Source: Pseudoalteromonas luteoviolacea (GTDB taxonomy: Bacteria; Pseudomonadota; Gammaproteobacteria; Enterobacterales; Alteromonadaceae). From it: DNA of 64,000 nucleotides. The first letter of the stretch is position 1. Every line of letters starts with the position of its first letter. The notes beneath the pieces were generated by a model. It was not told the DNA's origin. It was given only the letters and a program-made list of their open reading frames with translations, and searched no databases. Below are positions 7,897 to 14,695 of this stretch, in pieces. The translations under genes were made by a program, and so were the position numbers. The DNA lies in assembly GCF_000814765.1 (NCBI RefSeq), contig NZ_JWIC01000008.1:131501-195500 (forward strand), in the 5' to 3' direction.

Positions 7897-8031
7897 ATGA
7901 CTAAAAAAATTCACTTTGACGTTTTAGAAACTACTGAAGCAACAGCCCTTGAAGAAATGGGTGCATCAAGTGGTGTTGGCGCAAGCTCATCTTGTAGCTG
8001 TGATAAGCAGCCTGAAATTCGCCCTAACTAA
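7897..8031 (+). CDS. RiPP precursor 6 (two-Cys core)
   Basis: 44 aa, MTKKIHFDVLE start with GAGGAA upstream; core SSGVGASSSCSCDKQPEIRPN with Cys33 and Cys35. Apparently identical in nucleotide sequence to copy 7, so it reflects a very recent 178-base duplication or gene conversion. Confidence 0.92.
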   Translation: MTKKIHFDVLETTEATALEEMGASSGVGASSSCSCDKQPEIRPN

Positions 8032-8074
8032 TTCTCAGCAGCGAACAAACAGCATAACAATTGAGGAATTAACC

Positions 8075-8209
8075 ATGACTAAAAAAATTCACTTTGACGT
8101 TTTAGAAACTACTGAAGCAACAGCCCTTGAAGAAATGGGTGCATCAAGTGGTGTTGGCGCAAGCTCATCTTGTAGCTGTGATAAGCAGCCTGAAATTCGC
8201 CCTAACTAA
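8075..8209 (+). CDS. RiPP precursor 7 (two-Cys core)
   Basis: Same 44 aa product as copy 6. It is the junction of the array: its gene belongs to the class A type but it is followed by the first class B spacer (8210-8271). Confidence 0.92.
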   Translation: MTKKIHFDVLETTEATALEEMGASSGVGASSSCSCDKQPEIRPN

Positions 8210-8271
8210 TGGCCTGGGTGCTTAAACAGGCACCTGCAATTCTTAAAAATTAAAAATTAAAGGAAATAACC

Positions 8272-8406
8272 ATGACTAAGCAAGCAAACTTTGATGTTTT
8301 AGAAACAACTGAAGCAACAGCACTAGAAGAAATGGGTGCATCAAGCGGTATTGGCGCAAGCTCATCGTGCAGCTCAGGTAACCAGCCTGAAATTCGCCCT
8401 AACTAA
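8272..8406 (+). CDS. RiPP precursor 8
   Basis: 44 aa, MTKQANFDVLE start with AAAGGA upstream, core SSGIGASSSCSSG with one Cys, tail NQPEIRPN. Same product as copy 11. Class B spacer follows. Confidence 0.92.
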   Translation: MTKQANFDVLETTEATALEEMGASSGIGASSSCSSGNQPEIRPN

Positions 8407-8412
8407 TGGCTT

Positions 8413-8432
8413 GGGTGCTTAGACAGGCACCT
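8413..8432 (+). promoter_or_regulatory. Class B spacer hairpin (type example)
   Basis: GGGTGC (8413-8418) pairs with GCACCT (8427-8432) across an 8-base loop. The element recurs after copies 7 to 12. It has no U-tract. Confidence 0.6.
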
Positions 8433-8468
8433 GCGATACATAACAATTAAAAACTTAAGGAAATAACC

Positions 8469-8606
8469 ATGACTAAGCAAGCAAACTTTGATGTTTTAGA
8501 AACAACTGAAGCAACAGCCCTTGAAGAAATGGGTGCATCAAGCGGTATCGGTGCAAGCTCATCGTGCAGCTCAGGTAACCAGCCTGAGATCAGCAAGCCT
8601 AACTAA
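8469..8606 (+). CDS. RiPP precursor 9
   Basis: 45 aa, MTKQANFDVLE start, core SSGIGASSSCSSG, tail NQPEISKPN. Same product as copy 12. Class B spacer follows. Confidence 0.92.
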   Translation: MTKQANFDVLETTEATALEEMGASSGIGASSSCSSGNQPEISKPN

Positions 8607-8675
8607 TGGCTTGGGTGCTTAAACAGGCACCTGCAATACATAACAATTAAAAATTAAAAATTAAAGGAAATTACT

Positions 8676-8813
8676 ATGACTAAGCAAGCAAACTTTGATG
8701 TGTTAGAAACAACTGAAGCAACAGCACTAGAAGAAATGGGTGCATCAAGCGGTATCGGCGCAAGCTCATCGTGCAGCTCAGGTAACCAGCCTGAAATCAA
8801 GCAGCCTAACTAA
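8676..8813 (+). CDS. RiPP precursor 10
   Basis: 45 aa, MTKQANFDVLE start, core SSGIGASSSCSSG, unique tail NQPEIKQPN. Ribosome site AAAGGA before ATG 8676. Class B spacer follows. Confidence 0.92.
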   Translation: MTKQANFDVLETTEATALEEMGASSGIGASSSCSSGNQPEIKQPN

Positions 8814-8875
8814 TTGCTTGGGTGCTTAAACAGGCACCTGCAATACATAACAATTAAAAATTAAAGGAAATTACT

Positions 8876-9010
8876 ATGACTAAGCAAGCAAACTTTGATG
8901 TGTTAGAAACAACTGAAGCAACAGCACTAGAAGAAATGGGTGCATCAAGCGGTATCGGCGCAAGCTCATCGTGCAGCTCAGGTAACCAGCCTGAAATTCG
9001 CCCTAACTAA
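8876..9010 (+). CDS. RiPP precursor 11
   Basis: 44 aa with the same product as copy 8: core SSGIGASSSCSSG and tail NQPEIRPN. Unit spacing from copy 10 is 200 bases. Class B spacer follows. Confidence 0.92.
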   Translation: MTKQANFDVLETTEATALEEMGASSGIGASSSCSSGNQPEIRPN

Positions 9011-9072
9011 TGGCTTGGGTGCTTAGACAGGCACCTGAGATACATAACAATTAAAAACTTAAGGAAATAACC

Positions 9073-9210
9073 ATGACTAAGCAAGCAAACTTTGATGTGT
9101 TAGAAACAACTGAAGCAACAGCACTAGAAGAAATGGGTGCATCAAGCGGTATTGGCGCAAGCTCATCGTGCAGCTCAGGTAACCAGCCTGAAATCAGCAA
9201 GCCTAACTAA
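9073..9210 (+). CDS. RiPP precursor 12
   Basis: 45 aa with the same product as copy 9: core SSGIGASSSCSSG and tail NQPEISKPN. Class B spacer follows. Confidence 0.92.
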   Translation: MTKQANFDVLETTEATALEEMGASSGIGASSSCSSGNQPEISKPN

Positions 9211-9270
9211 TGGCTTGGGTGCTTAAACAGGCACTTGCAATACATAACAATTAAAATTAAGGAAATAACC

Positions 9271-9393
9271 ATGACTAAGCAAGCAAACTTTGACGTTTTA
9301 GAAACAACTGAAGCAACAGCACTAGAAGAAATGGGCGCATCAAGCGGTATCGGCGCAAGCTCATCTTGTAGCTCAGGTCAGCAGCCTAAGTAA
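9271..9393 (+). CDS. RiPP precursor 13
   Basis: 40 aa hybrid: N-terminus MTKQAN as in copies 8-12, but the short QQPK tail and the class C spacer of copies 14-16. It looks like a recombinant joining two cassette types inside the leader/core. Confidence 0.92.
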   Translation: MTKQANFDVLETTEATALEEMGASSGIGASSSCSSGQQPK

Positions 9394-9491
9394 TCTCAAT
9401 ACTGAATGTATTCAATCGCTGCCTGTCTGTGATCAAACGAGATAAATGGCAGTGAAAAACATAAATAATTATAAATATTAAGGAAATAACC

Positions 9492-9614
9492 ATGACTAAC
9501 AAAGCAAACTTTGACGTTTTAGAAACAACTGAAGCAACAGCACTAGAAGAAATGGGTGCATCAAGCGGTATCGGCGCAAGCTCATCTTGCAGCTCAGGTC
9601 AGCAGCCTAAGTAA
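9492..9614 (+). CDS. RiPP precursor 14
   Basis: 40 aa, MTNKANFDVLE start with AAGGAA upstream, core SSGIGASSSCSSG, tail QQPK. Product identical to copy 15. Class C spacer follows. Confidence 0.92.
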   Translation: MTNKANFDVLETTEATALEEMGASSGIGASSSCSSGQQPK

Positions 9615-9618
9615 TCTC

Positions 9619-9675
9619 AATACTGAATGTATTTAATCGCTGCCTGTCTGTGATCATATGAGATAAGTGGCAGTG
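9619..9675 (+). promoter_or_regulatory. Class C spacer with two hairpins (type example)
   Basis: AATAC-TGAAT-GTATT (9619-9633) is followed by a longer stem CGCTGCC (9638-9644) / GGCAGTG (9669-9675). Similar elements follow copies 13 and 15, and a diverged one follows copy 3. Confidence 0.55.
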
Positions 9676-9712
9676 AAAAACATAAATAATTATAAATATT
9701 AAGGAAATAACC

Positions 9713-9835
9713 ATGACTAACAAAGCAAACTTTGACGTTTTAGAAACAACTGAAGCAACAGCACTAGAAGAAATGGGTGCATCAAGCGGTATCGGCGCAA
9801 GCTCATCTTGCAGCTCAGGTCAGCAGCCTAAGTAA
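9713..9835 (+). CDS. RiPP precursor 15
   Basis: 40 aa product identical to copy 14; the repeat unit is 221 bases (9492 to 9713 to 9934). Class C spacer follows. Confidence 0.92.
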   Translation: MTNKANFDVLETTEATALEEMGASSGIGASSSCSSGQQPK

Positions 9836-9933
9836 TCTCAATACTGAATGTATTCAATCGCTGCCTGTCTGTGATCATATGAGATAAGTGGCAGTGAAAA
9901 ACATAAATAATTATAAATATTAAGGAAATAACC

Positions 9934-10056
9934 ATGACTAACAAAACAAACTTTGATGTTTTAGAGACTACTGAAGCAACAGCACTAGAAGAAATGGGTG
10001 CATCAAGCGGTATCGGCGCAAGCTCATCTTGCAGCTCAGGTCAGCAGCCTAAGTAA
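9934..10056 (+). CDS. RiPP precursor 16 (last copy)
   Basis: 40 aa, MTNKTNFDVLE start, core SSGIGASSSCSSG, tail QQPK. The array ends here; the downstream sequence has no class C spacer and only a weak ATAGG/CCTAT hairpin, with no clear terminator. Confidence 0.92.
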   Translation: MTNKTNFDVLETTEATALEEMGASSGIGASSSCSSGQQPK

Positions 10057-10297
10057 TTGATAGGGTGGTGTTGGTAATACTCACCTATGCCGCCGCTTCA
10101 ATGAGATCAAGCAAGAGCGCTCCTCGTTCGATGAACAATGTATCTGAATAGGTATCTTGTTTACAATAAACGGATGAGGAAGCCTCTCTTGTTAACCACT
10201 ATTTTAACCTACCGTGTTTTCCCCTGCTTTGCATTTATCTAATACATCTCTATTCGCTTTTAAGAGGCACTTTTGTAAGCGGTCATCTTTTACTGTG
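10057..10297. other. Region after the precursor array, no gene seen
   Basis: No convincing reading frame or RNA gene on either strand. Sequence character changes from the repetitive array to ordinary AT-rich DNA. Confidence 0.4.
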
Positions 10298-10492
10298 TCA
10301 GATGTTCGGTTTGCTTTTATATATGCCATAGGCAAAGAAAAATGCTAAGGTTGCAATATAAAGGTATATGACTTTATCTGGGTTGCCAATTTGAATATAG
10401 AAATCCGTAAGGGCAATTACCGTCGCAAATATCAGGTGTGCTAATTTCAGAGTCTGTTTCTTTTTCACTTTGTTGGCAGTGATACTCTGCAT
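10298..10492 (-). CDS. Small membrane protein, unknown
   Basis: 64 aa with two probable membrane segments (about residues 17-33 and 41-57) and a basic N-terminus (KVKKKQTLK). Its ATG lies within the 3' end of the preceding 49-codon gene, overlapping by 28 bases, so coupled translation is possible. Not recognised. Its place next to the peptide array makes immunity or signalling an idea only. It may also be a chance frame. Confidence 0.4.
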   Translation of the reverse strand: MQSITANKVKKKQTLKLAHLIFATVIALTDFYIQIGNPDKVIYLYIATLAFFFAYGIYKSKPNI

Positions 10493-10614
10493 TGAGTCGA
10501 AGACGAAACATGATTATTTGGAAGTATCACCTTTTTCACTGCGTGAGGTTGGTTTGGTCTATAGACAGAAGCGCCAACAACTTTATTGAGTGATTCTGAA
10601 TGAAGTGGTTTCAT
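10465..10614 (-). CDS. 49 aa peptide gene, unknown
   Basis: ATG at 10614 has a strong AAGGA ribosome site at a 7-base spacing. Product starts MKPLHSESLNKVVGAS and ends with a basic region and SSSTQC. The LNKVVGAS segment looks like the end of a bacteriocin-type leader, and it has one Cys (position 42), but there is no match to the main precursors. It starts two bases after the stop of the XRE fragment (10617). A second peptide substrate is possible; function unknown. Confidence 0.5.
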   Translation of the reverse strand: MKPLHSESLNKVVGASVYRPNQPHAVKKVILPNNHVSSSTQCRVSLPTK

Positions 10615-10616
10615 AA

Positions 10617-10712
10617 TTATTCCTTATCTTTAATGTCTTTTTGATCGGCCATTTGCTTTTGCGTGAAGCCTGCTTTTTTGCGCATGGCTTTGAGGTCGTC
10701 ACCGCTTATCAC
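10617..10712 (-). pseudogene. Truncated XRE-type helix-turn-helix fragment
   Basis: From a GTG at 10712 (AAGGA upstream) the product ISGDDLKAMRKKAGFTQKQM is the start of an XRE DNA-binding domain, cut off by a stop after 31 codons, before the recognition helix. Either a decayed regulator or a minimal leftover; the good ribosome sites here and on the next gene suggest a formerly working operon. Confidence 0.5.
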
Positions 10713-10990
10713 ATTTGATTTCCTTTTAGAAAAATATCAAAGGTTTTTGTCTAATAGCATCATGTTAGGCGTTACATACTCAGTTACGCTGCTCTATCTT
10801 GATCATCTATATCAAGCTTTGAGTTTTGACAAACATGCTGAAGGCAGAAAATTTCTCATAAATAGTCCTTTTCATAAAATTCGAAGGTTTTTCCACATTA
10901 AGCATTTTATATTATTAACAATGTATTTTCATAAGTAAATAACAGAACAGTTGTTAGAGCAATTTGTTGGTGATGTTTTCGAAGGAAACG

Positions 10991-11269
10991 ATGAAAAACA
11001 ATGTCATAAGACGAAAAGTTAAAGTGAATAGCCTAATGTCTGAGGTGCAATATAATTTACGCAGGCTCAGAAAAAGAAATAATCTGACGCAAACTCAGCT
11101 TGGCGCCAAACTGAGTGTAGATCAAGCAACGATCAGCAATTTTGAAACGGGCAGGACGGTGATGACAGTCGCGCAGTTGTATGAAATATACTTGATTTTT
11201 GGTGATGAGTTTAATTGCCCATTTATAAAATATACGGGCAAAGACAGCCAAGTTATACCCGGGATTTAG
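10991..11269 (+). CDS. XRE-family helix-turn-helix regulator
   Basis: 92 aa from ATG 10991, which follows AAGGA; the in-frame TTG at 10964 lacks such a site and the ATG at 11036 would give a minimal domain. The HTH spans about residues 22-70: LRRLRKRNNLTQTQLGAKLS, VDQATISNFETGR, TVAQLYEI. Such small proteins act as repressors of neighbouring operons. It lies between the peptide array and the Has operon and could regulate either; no operator was identified. Confidence 0.8.
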   Translation: MKNNVIRRKVKVNSLMSEVQYNLRRLRKRNNLTQTQLGAKLSVDQATISNFETGRTVMTVAQLYEIYLIFGDEFNCPFIKYTGKDSQVIPGI

Positions 11270-11369
11270 TCGTTTTATATGGCTGTTAATATAGGCGCTG
11301 ATTGATTATACCTTAGGCTGATATAAGGCGGTTCTTTACGGATAACAGCGAGAGCGCTGCACTTGTTGC

Positions 11370-12194
11370 TTACAATAAATAAAATCGCACAGGTACCATT
11401 ACTTTGCTGTTTAACATGTCTTCAGGCGGTAAGGGCAGTGGTTGTGCGCGCTTGATCACACGTTTAGCTTCTTTATTGAGAAGTGGATAGCGAGAAGCGT
11501 GCACCACCTCGATATCCAGCGCTTGCCCTGTGTCATCAATGATAAAGCTCACCATGACCGTGGCTTCTTGACGTCTTTTACGCGCCATTGCAGGGTAGCG
11601 TTTTTTCTTAGCAAGGTGCGCAATCAGCTGTGCTTGCCAATGTTGTGTCGCAACCACGGTCAGTTGCGTATCCTGACCTTGTTGCTGGGCTTGATTTTGT
11701 TGTGCGCTGGTATCTGCTTGTATTTCTTTTGCGGCACTGGCGATACTCTCTTGCTGTTCAGGTTGATCAGTCACGTGTTTTGGCATGTCAGGTTGCTGAA
11801 TCGGCTGGGGCTTTTGAGGCGCTAACTCGGCCGTTTTTTTAGGCTCACGTTGTTTATGTGTTTCTGGTTTTGGTGCCGGATCTACCGCTTTTGGCTCTGG
11901 TTTTTTAGCTATGTCGAGCTGCCCATCATGTGCCAATCCAATATTATTCGCCGTGGTATTTTGGGGTTCCAGCGGTGCAGGTATGCTGGCTGATTGCGCT
12001 TGCGAGCTGTGCAACTCTTGAGACTGACTGGCGGCTTTGGCCAAAGGTGCTAACTTAACGACAAAAGGGGCTGTGGATACTTTGGGTTGAGCTGGCGTGT
12101 GTGGTTGCCAGCTCCACATCACAATGCCCAAAATAGCAAGGTGTAGTCCGAGCGCCCAAATAAATCCGAACAGCCAATCACGCCGAGTGAGCAC
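11370..12194 (-). CDS. TonB-family energy transducer (HasB-like)
   Basis: 274 aa. One N-terminal membrane segment (WLFGFIWALGLHLAILGIVMW, residues about 8-28 in the middle of it) followed by a Pro/Gln/Lys/Glu-rich periplasmic spacer and a C-terminal TonB domain with KKRYPAMARKRRQEATVMVS and YPLLNKEAKRVIKRAQPLPL. It transmits proton-motive force from ExbB-ExbD to the outer-membrane receptor. Last gene of the minus-strand operon, abutting exbD. A dedicated TonB is typical of Has loci and named HasB there; assignment to HasR is by context. Confidence 0.9.
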   Translation of the reverse strand: MLTRRDWLFGFIWALGLHLAILGIVMWSWQPHTPAQPKVSTAPFVVKLAPLAKAASQSQELHSSQAQSASIPAPLEPQNTTANNIGLAHDGQLDIAKKPEPKAVDPAPKPETHKQREPKKTAELAPQKPQPIQQPDMPKHVTDQPEQQESIASAAKEIQADTSAQQNQAQQQGQDTQLTVVATQHWQAQLIAHLAKKKRYPAMARKRRQEATVMVSFIIDDTGQALDIEVVHASRYPLLNKEAKRVIKRAQPLPLPPEDMLNSKVMVPVRFYLL

Positions 12195-12614
12195 CTAATT
12201 TAAATCCTCTTCACCGACCAAAGAGACATTAAGGTAGCCAATATCTCTGAGTGTGTTTAACGTGGCCATTAAATTGCCATAATCGACTTGTTCATCCGCA
12301 CGAATAAAGACGATTTTATCTGGGTTATGTTGGCTTGCAGCATTCAGGGCAGCTGCCAATTCAGAGTGGGATACGGCTTGGTCGCCTAAAAAAAGCTGTA
12401 AATCTTTATCTAGAGACAAAATCAATTGATTTTGATCTAAGGTATGCGCTTGTGCTTTGGCACCTGGCAGTTCGAGCGGCACTGACACCGTAGATAAGGG
12501 CGCCGCAACCATGAAGATGATCAGTAAAACTAACATCACATCGATAAAAGGTGTCATATTGATCTCATTATTGAGCGCAAATTCGTCCTGTTCATCGTCG
12601 TTCATCATTGCCAT
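12195..12614 (-). CDS. exbD: ExbD-family biopolymer transport protein
   Basis: 139 aa. Cytoplasmic N-terminus, then the hallmark NMTPFIDVMLVLLIIFMVAAP membrane helix (residues about 19-38) with the proton-carrying Asp in FIDVML, and a periplasmic domain ending VSLVGEEDLN. Forms the motor with ExbB and energises TonB. Placed between exbB (one base away) and tonB (abutting). Confidence 0.93.
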   Translation of the reverse strand: MAMMNDDEQDEFALNNEINMTPFIDVMLVLLIIFMVAAPLSTVSVPLELPGAKAQAHTLDQNQLILSLDKDLQLFLGDQAVSHSELAAALNAASQHNPDKIVFIRADEQVDYGNLMATLNTLRDIGYLNVSLVGEEDLN

Positions 12615-12615
12615 G

Positions 12616-13326
12616 TTAACGCAGCTCCAGTTGACGACCTGCTAAGACCAAAAGCTGGCTTGAAAGTGCCCCGAGTTGCTTGCGATAGAGGGCAATGTGG
12701 CGAGTAAAATGGTTATACATGAGTACCGCAGGGATGGCGGCCACTAGGCCCAGTGCTGTGGCCAATAGTGCTTCTGCGATGCCTGGGGCGACCACGGCCA
12801 AGTTGGTGCTATTGGTTGCGGCTATGCCGATAAAGCTATTCATAATGCCCCAAACGGTGCCGAACAAGCCGATAAATGGCGCGGTTGAACCAATGGAAGC
12901 CAAAGAACCTGTGCCTTGAGTTAGGCCATCCGTGAACTCGTCGACACGGGTTTTCATGCGCTGCAGAGATCGCTCCTTAACCCCTTCAGCTGTGGCATTA
13001 TTTTCTGCGCCCCAGGCCATTTCGATTATTACTTCTTCGACTAGTTGCGCTTCCAAAGCATGTGACTTGTTTAATTGAGAGAGGTCATCTTGCTGACGAC
13101 TTTGTGCTAACAGATGCGCGAGCCTGTCGCGTGCTGCTTTAATCTGTTTTTGCTTAGTGATGAACACGGCCCAGCATGCAATAGATGCAGCAACCAACAT
13201 CAACATCACACTTTTTACGACCCAGTCTGCTTGCATAAACATCGCATAGGCAGTCAGAGAGCCTGCTCCACTGGCTGATGCATTAAAAGCGAGTGACAGT
13301 GCTAAAAAAGCGAAAGCGTGTTTCAT
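12616..13326 (-). CDS. exbB: ExbB-family proton channel (MotA/TolQ/ExbB)
   Basis: 236 aa. A cleavable-looking N-terminal segment precedes three membrane helices: one near residues 33-58, and the paired ones around GTVWGIMNSFIGIA and PGIAEALLATALGLVAAIPA (ends AVLMYNHF). The extra N-terminal segment is known in some ExbB proteins. First gene of the exbB-exbD-tonB block, separated from hasE by 85 bases. Confidence 0.93.
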   Translation of the reverse strand: MKHAFAFLALSLAFNASASGAGSLTAYAMFMQADWVVKSVMLMLVAASIACWAVFITKQKQIKAARDRLAHLLAQSRQQDDLSQLNKSHALEAQLVEEVIIEMAWGAENNATAEGVKERSLQRMKTRVDEFTDGLTQGTGSLASIGSTAPFIGLFGTVWGIMNSFIGIAATNSTNLAVVAPGIAEALLATALGLVAAIPAVLMYNHFTRHIALYRKQLGALSSQLLVLAGRQLELR

Positions 13327-13411
13327 TGGTTATTCACCCCTGATTTCTCTAAAAACGAACCCCGATACTTAAAGAACGAATGAGATTGAAAAAGCCGTAA
13401 TGTTTTTTTCA

Positions 13412-14695
13412 TTAAATATCTGCCATCGCATTGGGAATTCTGTCCGTGAGTGGTTTGAGCAAATAGCTCAGCATGGATCGCTCGCCATTTTTGACGAATG
13501 CTTGCACAGGCATGCCGGGTTGCAACACGAGTTGTTCTGTCAACGCATCTGGGTTTACCCGAATAGCAACTTGGTAATAAGGCTGTCCAGTGCGCTCATC
13601 ATTGATGGTATCTTGCGCTAAGCGCTCAACTTGCCCTTTGACCTTAGGTGTGGTGCTGGTGTTAAATGCACTGAACAACAGGTCCACATCTTGCCCTAAG
13701 GCAACACTGTCGATGAGGTTGCTGGGGATCCGTGCATTGACAATCAACCTTTGCCCTTTAGGCATAATTTCCATTAAAAGCTGTGATTGCGATACCACAT
13801 CACCAAAGGCATCTAAGCCGATGACTTGTCCTGCGACAGGCGCTCGAATTTCACTGTTGTCCAAGCTAAATTGTGCTGCCGTCATTCTCTGCTTATAGTC
13901 ACTGATGCTAGATTGGTTTTTCGCTCTTTGCTGACTGACTTCTTGACGGTAGCCTTTGAGTGTTTGCTGGTGTTGCGTATCGAGCTCTAATAATCTTGCT
14001 TGTTGAGATAAGAGTTCAGAGTGCGCATTAGCTAAGTCTGCACGGATCTCCGCAGCTTGCGCTTTGAGTTGGTACAGTTGCTCTTGCGATTGGAACCCTT
14101 TTTTAACCAGTGCCTGGGTATCATTGACCCAATTATCATAGACATCAGCGCGTTGCTTGTGGCTTGCTACAACGTGTTCAAGACCCTCAATACGTGATTG
14201 CGTGGTGTATTTACTGTCTTGCATCAGTTGTAACTGTGTTTGCAATGCGGCGCGGCGTTGCTCAAATAACTGTTGATTTAGTGCCATTGCTTGGGTGGCT
14301 TGTGGTAAATGGACCGTGGTGAGTGCGTCTGAGTAAACCAGTGCGTTTGCATCATGCAGTTCAGCATCGAGGCGCTCTTTTTCAGCCAGTGCCATGTAAT
14401 ACTGTGTGGTTGCAGCGGCAAGTTGGCTTTTTGCCACTTTGCTATCTAGCACCAGCAAAGGCTCGCCTTGATTGACCCATTGACCATCTTGCACCAGCAG
14501 CGCTGAGATCACGCCGTGTTGTGGTGCTTGTATTTGTTTTTTATGCCCGGATACAGCGACCTGACCTTCCACAACAACGCCTTTGTCGAGAGGCGCAAAC
14601 GTGCCCCAAATAAGAAAGATACCGAGGCTGAGCGCTACCACCGTCCAGCCAAGGCGAATGTGTTTGCCTCCGGCAATGTCATGTTGTGTGCTCAT
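13412..14695 (-). CDS. Type I secretion membrane-fusion protein (HasE-like)
   Basis: 427 aa. N-terminal membrane anchor (WTVVALSLGIFLIWGTFAPL), lipoyl half KKQIQAPQHGVISALLVQDG, long coiled-coil hairpin (about residues 90-270), second lipoyl half IRAPVAGQVIGL, and a C-terminal beta domain ending at VKNGERSMLSYLLKPLTDRI. This PrtE/HasE family links the ABC transporter to a TolC-type channel. Overlaps the ABC gene by four bases. No TolC/HasF gene is in the window. Confidence 0.92.
   Translation of the reverse strand: MSTQHDIAGGKHIRLGWTVVALSLGIFLIWGTFAPLDKGVVVEGQVAVSGHKKQIQAPQHGVISALLVQDGQWVNQGEPLLVLDSKVAKSQLAAATTQYYMALAEKERLDAELHDANALVYSDALTTVHLPQATQAMALNQQLFEQRRAALQTQLQLMQDSKYTTQSRIEGLEHVVASHKQRADVYDNWVNDTQALVKKGFQSQEQLYQLKAQAAEIRADLANAHSELLSQQARLLELDTQHQQTLKGYRQEVSQQRAKNQSSISDYKQRMTAAQFSLDNSEIRAPVAGQVIGLDAFGDVVSQSQLLMEIMPKGQRLIVNARIPSNLIDSVALGQDVDLLFSAFNTSTTPKVKGQVERLAQDTINDERTGQPYYQVAIRVNPDALTEQLVLQPGMPVQAFVKNGERSMLSYLLKPLTDRIPNAMADI

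Larger units (their letters stand above)
7115..10056 (+). repeat. Tandem array of precursor gene cassettes
   Basis: Fifteen near-identical 123-138-base genes plus spacers repeat with unit lengths of about 178 (class A), 197-207 (class B) and 221 (class C) bases. The leader residues FDVLETTEATA and EEMGA and the core GASSSCS are invariant across copies 2-16; change is concentrated at the N-terminal four residues, residues 25-27, and the C-terminal tail. Tail type mostly tracks spacer class, so gene and spacer were copied together. Confidence 0.9.

Noticed and set aside
7771..8209. Longer frames (86 codons) reading through precursor copies 5-6 and 6-7
   Set aside because: They begin inside the previous precursor in the wrong frame; the internal ATG with GAGGAA gives the conserved 44 aa product.
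7115..10056. CRISPR-like regular repeats
   Set aside because: The repeats are coding, 120-220 bases long, and lack short uniform repeats with unique spacers.
10663..10938. 91-codon plus-strand frame
   Set aside because: It is antisense to the XRE fragment, has no ribosome site and no recognisable domain.
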